Both the position numbers and the translations under genes were made by a program. This document shows positions 6,752 through 9,254 of a stretch of 9,254 bases of DNA, piece after piece. Within the stretch, counting starts at the first letter, position 1. Each line of letters opens with the position of its first letter. Under the pieces are notes generated by a model. It saw only the letters and a list, made by a program, of their open reading frames with translations. It did no database searches and was not told the origin of the DNA. This stretch comes from Arenicellales bacterium (GTDB lineage: Bacteria > Pseudomonadota > Gammaproteobacteria > Arenicellales > UBA868), in assembly GCA_028825345.1 (NCBI GenBank), contig JAPKAJ010000086.1, positions 1 to 9,254 on the forward strand, written 5' to 3'.

Positions 6752-7657
6752 ATGGATAACAGTTCTAGCCGCCCGTTAGCGCTGCCTCTGCAAGCCGTAC
6801 TGGCAAGTATTGCAATACATGCACTGTGGGGTGGAAACCCCGTGGCTGTGAAGCTTGGCTTGACGGTGTTTCCGCCGATGTGGAGTGCCTTTGTCCGATT
6901 TTTTATTGCTACGATTTGTGTGGTGATGTGGGCTCGCTATCAGGGGATTAGTGTCTGGCCGCGCAAGGGGCACTTCGCAACGCTACTGATTGTCGGTACC
7001 GCCTTCACGGTTCAGATTACAGTGATGAATATCGGGTTCAGCCTTACCAGTGGCACGGTTGCGTCTATTCTGCAGTCAACCAATCCGTTGTTTGTCGCAC
7101 TGTTTGCCCATTTTATGGTCAGTGGCGACCGAATGAATCTCAGGAAGTCGACCGGACTCGTGCTAGCGTTTATGGGTGTGGGACTGGTGCTGTTAAAAAT
7201 CACCGACTTGGAAAATATTGGTGTAATAGGGTTTGGCGGTTTCATCGTTCTCGCCAGCTCGATGTTACTGGGACTACGACTGGTATTAATGGTCAAGCCG
7301 CTGCGAGCCTTGGACGAGGTACCGGTCGTATTCTGGATGATGGTAATCGGATTGGTGCCTTTTGCCGTTGGTGGGCTGTTGTTTGAGACCGTGCACTGGG
7401 AGAACCTTGGCTGGGTTCCGGTGGCCGGGCTGCTGTATCAAGGAGTCGTCATTGCCGGTCTGGGGTTCATGGTCTTCTCCTATCTCATGAAGCGTTACTC
7501 GCCGAGTATCGTTGCAAGTTTCAATTTTGTTTCACCCCTGTCGGGTGTATTGCTGAGCATGCTGCTTCTAGGGGATGAGTTGACGGCCAGTATTGTATTT
7601 GGCGTGGTATTTGTGGGAACGGGTCTATATTTGATCGCTGGTCGCCGTGCGGGCTGA
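6752..7657 (+). CDS. EamA/DMT-superfamily inner-membrane transporter
   Basis: This 301-residue protein belongs to the drug/metabolite transporter (RhaT/YdcZ-like, two EamA repeats) group, whose members export or import amino acids, nucleosides and other small metabolites. By eye there are ten membrane segments, near residues 13-33, 43-62, 75-95, 102-122, 132-150, 155-177, 190-211, 221-243, 252-273 and 278-297. The first repeat has the typical ALWGGNPVAVK start (24-34) and the STNPLFVALFAH helix (109-120); the second repeat ends with the matching FNFVSPLSGVLLSMLLLGDE stretch (257-276). The gene starts 24 bases after the SDR with no clear Shine-Dalgarno, so translation is probably coupled. The operon context suggests it moves a substrate or product of the surrounding amidohydrolases or SDR, but specificity cannot be read from sequence. 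Confidence 0.92.
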   Translation: MDNSSSRPLALPLQAVLASIAIHALWGGNPVAVKLGLTVFPPMWSAFVRFFIATICVVMWARYQGISVWPRKGHFATLLIVGTAFTVQITVMNIGFSLTSGTVASILQSTNPLFVALFAHFMVSGDRMNLRKSTGLVLAFMGVGLVLLKITDLENIGVIGFGGFIVLASSMLLGLRLVLMVKPLRALDEVPVVFWMMVIGLVPFAVGGLLFETVHWENLGWVPVAGLLYQGVVIAGLGFMVFSYLMKRYSPSIVASFNFVSPLSGVLLSMLLLGDELTASIVFGVVFVGTGLYLIAGRRAG

Positions 7658-7719
7658 GTGTTGCTGGAATAGGGGGTATGATAGGCCAACCACAACGCAT
7701 ATTAGAAAGGAGAGCAATC

Positions 7720-8079
7720 ATGTCTGATAAAGAACGGTATCTATTTACAGCCAGCATGGATGTTGACCCCGCGAAAGAAGATTTATTTAATGAGGTGTAT
7801 GACACCGAGCACGTTCCATTGCTGTCGAAGGTCCCGGGTGTAATTTCAGTCCAGCGTCTGGTCAGCCAGCCGTTTCAGATTTCCATGGGCGGAGAATTGA
7901 AAGCGGTGGACCCTTCGAGTGAACCGCGTTACAGCGCTACTTATGAAATTGAAAGTCCTGATGTCCTGACTACCCCACAGTGGGCTGAAGCTGTTGAGCA
8001 AGGGCGGTGGCCAACCGAAGTTCGACCTTATACTCGCAATCGACACCATACTCTTTATCGCATAATGGCCAACGACTAG
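7720..8079 (+). CDS. small dimeric alpha/beta-barrel (EthD/ABM-like) protein of unknown function
   Basis: I choose the ATG at 7720, giving 119 residues, over an in-frame ATG at 7678, because AAAGGAG (7706-7712) lies at ideal spacing before 7720 and the extra N-terminus is unconserved-looking. The protein opens with a beta strand (RYLFTASMDV, 6-15), then a helix and the motif FNEVYDTEHVPLLSKVPGV (23-41), which has the acidic-His-x-Pro and VPG pattern of ferredoxin-like dimeric barrels such as EthD or antibiotic-biosynthesis monooxygenase relatives. A central strand (YSATYEIE, 71-78) and a C-terminal GRWPTEVRPYTRNRHHTLYR stretch (95-114) complete the fold. Related proteins act as small oxygenases, isomerases or lactone-processing enzymes, and H31 is the obvious functional residue. 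It lies between the transporter (62 bases away) and an amidohydrolase (79 bases away). The reaction is unknown. Confidence 0.75.
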   Translation: MSDKERYLFTASMDVDPAKEDLFNEVYDTEHVPLLSKVPGVISVQRLVSQPFQISMGGELKAVDPSSEPRYSATYEIESPDVLTTPQWAEAVEQGRWPTEVRPYTRNRHHTLYRIMAND

Positions 8080-8158
8080 AGGAGCTGTTTGTAGTATTTC
8101 TGCTCGTATTCGAGGCTATGAGATTCCTCGTCTGCTCTGCATACCCAACGGAGGATTT

Positions 8159-9254
8159 ATGTCTACCACGCTGATTCGAAAAGCCGATTGGAGTGCTGTC
8201 TGGGATGCATCGTTGGATACGCACCGGTATGCCCGTGATTCAGATATTGTTTTTTGTGATGACAGGATCGTGCATGTAGGTCCCGACTACGATGGGCAGT
8301 GGGATCACAAGATCGACGGTCGCGGCAGTTTTGTAATGCCCGGTTTAATCAATATCCATTCGCATCCACAACATGAGCCAGCTTACCGGGGTATCCGGGA
8401 AGAACATGGACGGCCCGAGATGTACGACACGGGTCTTTATGAGCGTTCACAAGCTTTTTCTCTGGATGATAATGGGTGTCAGGCCGCTGCGGAATTGGCC
8501 TACGGGGAGTTATTGATGTGCGGTGTCACTAGCCTGGCAGACCTGTCGTCGATGTCGCCGTGGTGGCTTGACCTAATCGCACGTAGCGGCCTGCGTGGAT
8601 TTATTGCGCCCGGGTTTGCGTCTTCACGCTGGTATATGGATAGTTTTCACGAATTAAAATTCAACTGGAACGAGCAGGCCGGCCGAAAAGCTTTTGACGA
8701 AGCTGCTAAGTTTATGGCTCAGGCTGAAGCGCACCCCAGCAAACGCTTGCAGGGGGTGGTTTATCCGATGCAGATCGACACATGCAGCGAGGATCTTCTG
8801 AGGGACTGTGTTGCTCTGGCAGAGGAGACCAACCGCCCGATCACCACCCACGCATCCCAGTCGCAAGTCGAATTTCTGTTAATGGCAAAGCGCCATGGAG
8901 TGTCTCCAATCAAATGGGCATCAAACATCGGTCTGCTGGGTCCGAGGACAACTCTAGGCCATGCAATTTTTATAGATGATCATCCGTCAATCGACTGGCG
9001 AGCGAGAGAGGACCTAAGCTTGCTGGTTGATTCTGGGACTTCTGTGGCACACTGCCCGTCACCATTTGCGCGCTATGGTCACGCAATGGCCGACTTTGGT
9101 CGTTATCATCGAGCAGGTGTGAACCTTGGTTTTGGTACGGATGTAACGCCACACAATTTGATTGAGGAAATGCGACTCGCGATTATCCTTGCGCGTGTTA
9201 TGGCAAATAATATCAAAACCACCGATGCCCAGATGGTATTTCACGCAGCCACAG
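8159..9254 (+). CDS. AtzA/TrzA-like amidohydrolase, C-terminus cut by window edge
   Basis: The frame from the ATG at 8159 stays open to the window end, giving 365 residues without a stop; the last part is missing. GGAGG lies four bases before the ATG. It is a metal-dependent amidohydrolase of the cytosine deaminase/chlorohydrolase (TrzA, AtzA, SsnA) branch. The sandwich strand and VMPGLINIHSHPQHEP (59-74) give the H67-x-H69 pair. Further ligands are H231 (ITTHASQ), H268 (TLGHAIFI) and D328 (GFGTD), and a CPSPFARYGHAM segment at 299-310 lies in the usual substrate loop. The glutamate three residues after the third histidine, a water-activating residue in AtzA/TrzN, is Q234 here. Members deaminate, dechlorinate or hydrolyse N-heterocycles and amidines, or hydrolyse amides; this substrate is unknown. 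It is the last visible gene of the SDR-transporter-barrel group. Confidence 0.87.
   Translation, partial: MSTTLIRKADWSAVWDASLDTHRYARDSDIVFCDDRIVHVGPDYDGQWDHKIDGRGSFVMPGLINIHSHPQHEPAYRGIREEHGRPEMYDTGLYERSQAFSLDDNGCQAAAELAYGELLMCGVTSLADLSSMSPWWLDLIARSGLRGFIAPGFASSRWYMDSFHELKFNWNEQAGRKAFDEAAKFMAQAEAHPSKRLQGVVYPMQIDTCSEDLLRDCVALAEETNRPITTHASQSQVEFLLMAKRHGVSPIKWASNIGLLGPRTTLGHAIFIDDHPSIDWRAREDLSLLVDSGTSVAHCPSPFARYGHAMADFGRYHRAGVNLGFGTDVTPHNLIEEMRLAIILARVMANNIKTTDAQMVFHAAT

Noticed and set aside
7678..7719. Upstream in-frame ATG extending the small barrel protein by 14 residues
   Set aside because: The strong AAAGGAG at 7706-7712 lies inside that extension and points to the ATG at 7720; no comparable site precedes 7678.
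8111..8130. CGAGG-N10-CCTCG hairpin before the last amidohydrolase gene
   Set aside because: Five base pairs with a 10-base loop and no T tract is within chance expectation and does not suggest a terminator.

Overview
The window reads as a catabolic or accessory region of a Gram-negative bacterium, most likely a pseudomonadote. The evidence is a Sec-exported periplasmic solute-binding protein, Shine-Dalgarno-led genes, compact operons and a moderately GC-rich composition judged by eye. No taxonomic marker (rRNA, tRNA, housekeeping gene) is present, so I do not name a genus. I see no mobile element, CRISPR array or integration scar.

Layout. Positions 1-277 (minus strand) hold the N-terminus of a fumarylacetoacetate hydrolase (FAH) family enzyme, cut by the window edge. 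It diverges from an orphan family-5 (dipeptide/oligopeptide-type) solute-binding protein at 456-2051. The 178-bp divergent spacer carries a perfect CTGGT-N3-ACCAG inverted repeat that resembles a FadR-type GntR operator. The binding-protein gene ends in two hairpins, and the second is a convincing intrinsic terminator. A compact three-gene operon follows (2372-5702): an NHL beta-propeller protein that looks like a peptidyl-alpha-hydroxyglycine alpha-amidating lyase (PAL), a D-aminoacylase-type amidohydrolase, and an M19 'membrane dipeptidase' relative that lacks the usual first metal ligands. After a 272-bp spacer with terminator-like hairpins comes a second co-directional group (5975 to the right edge): a FabG-like short-chain dehydrogenase, an EamA/DMT transporter, a small dimeric alpha/beta-barrel protein, and an AtzA/TrzA-type amidohydrolase cut by the right edge.

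How the genes may work together (inference). The set suggests uptake and hydrolysis of an amide- or peptide-like small molecule. The periplasmic protein would bind it; PAL chemistry would split an N-acyl-alpha-hydroxyglycine into an amide plus glyoxylate; the deacylase, dipeptidase-like protein and second amidohydrolase would open other amide or C-N bonds; the SDR and FAH-family enzyme would process the carbon skeleton; and the DMT protein would move a substrate or product across the inner membrane. The substrate cannot be read from sequence. The two most notable points are the PAL-like lyase in a bacterial degradative operon and the M19 protein with a remodelled metal site.
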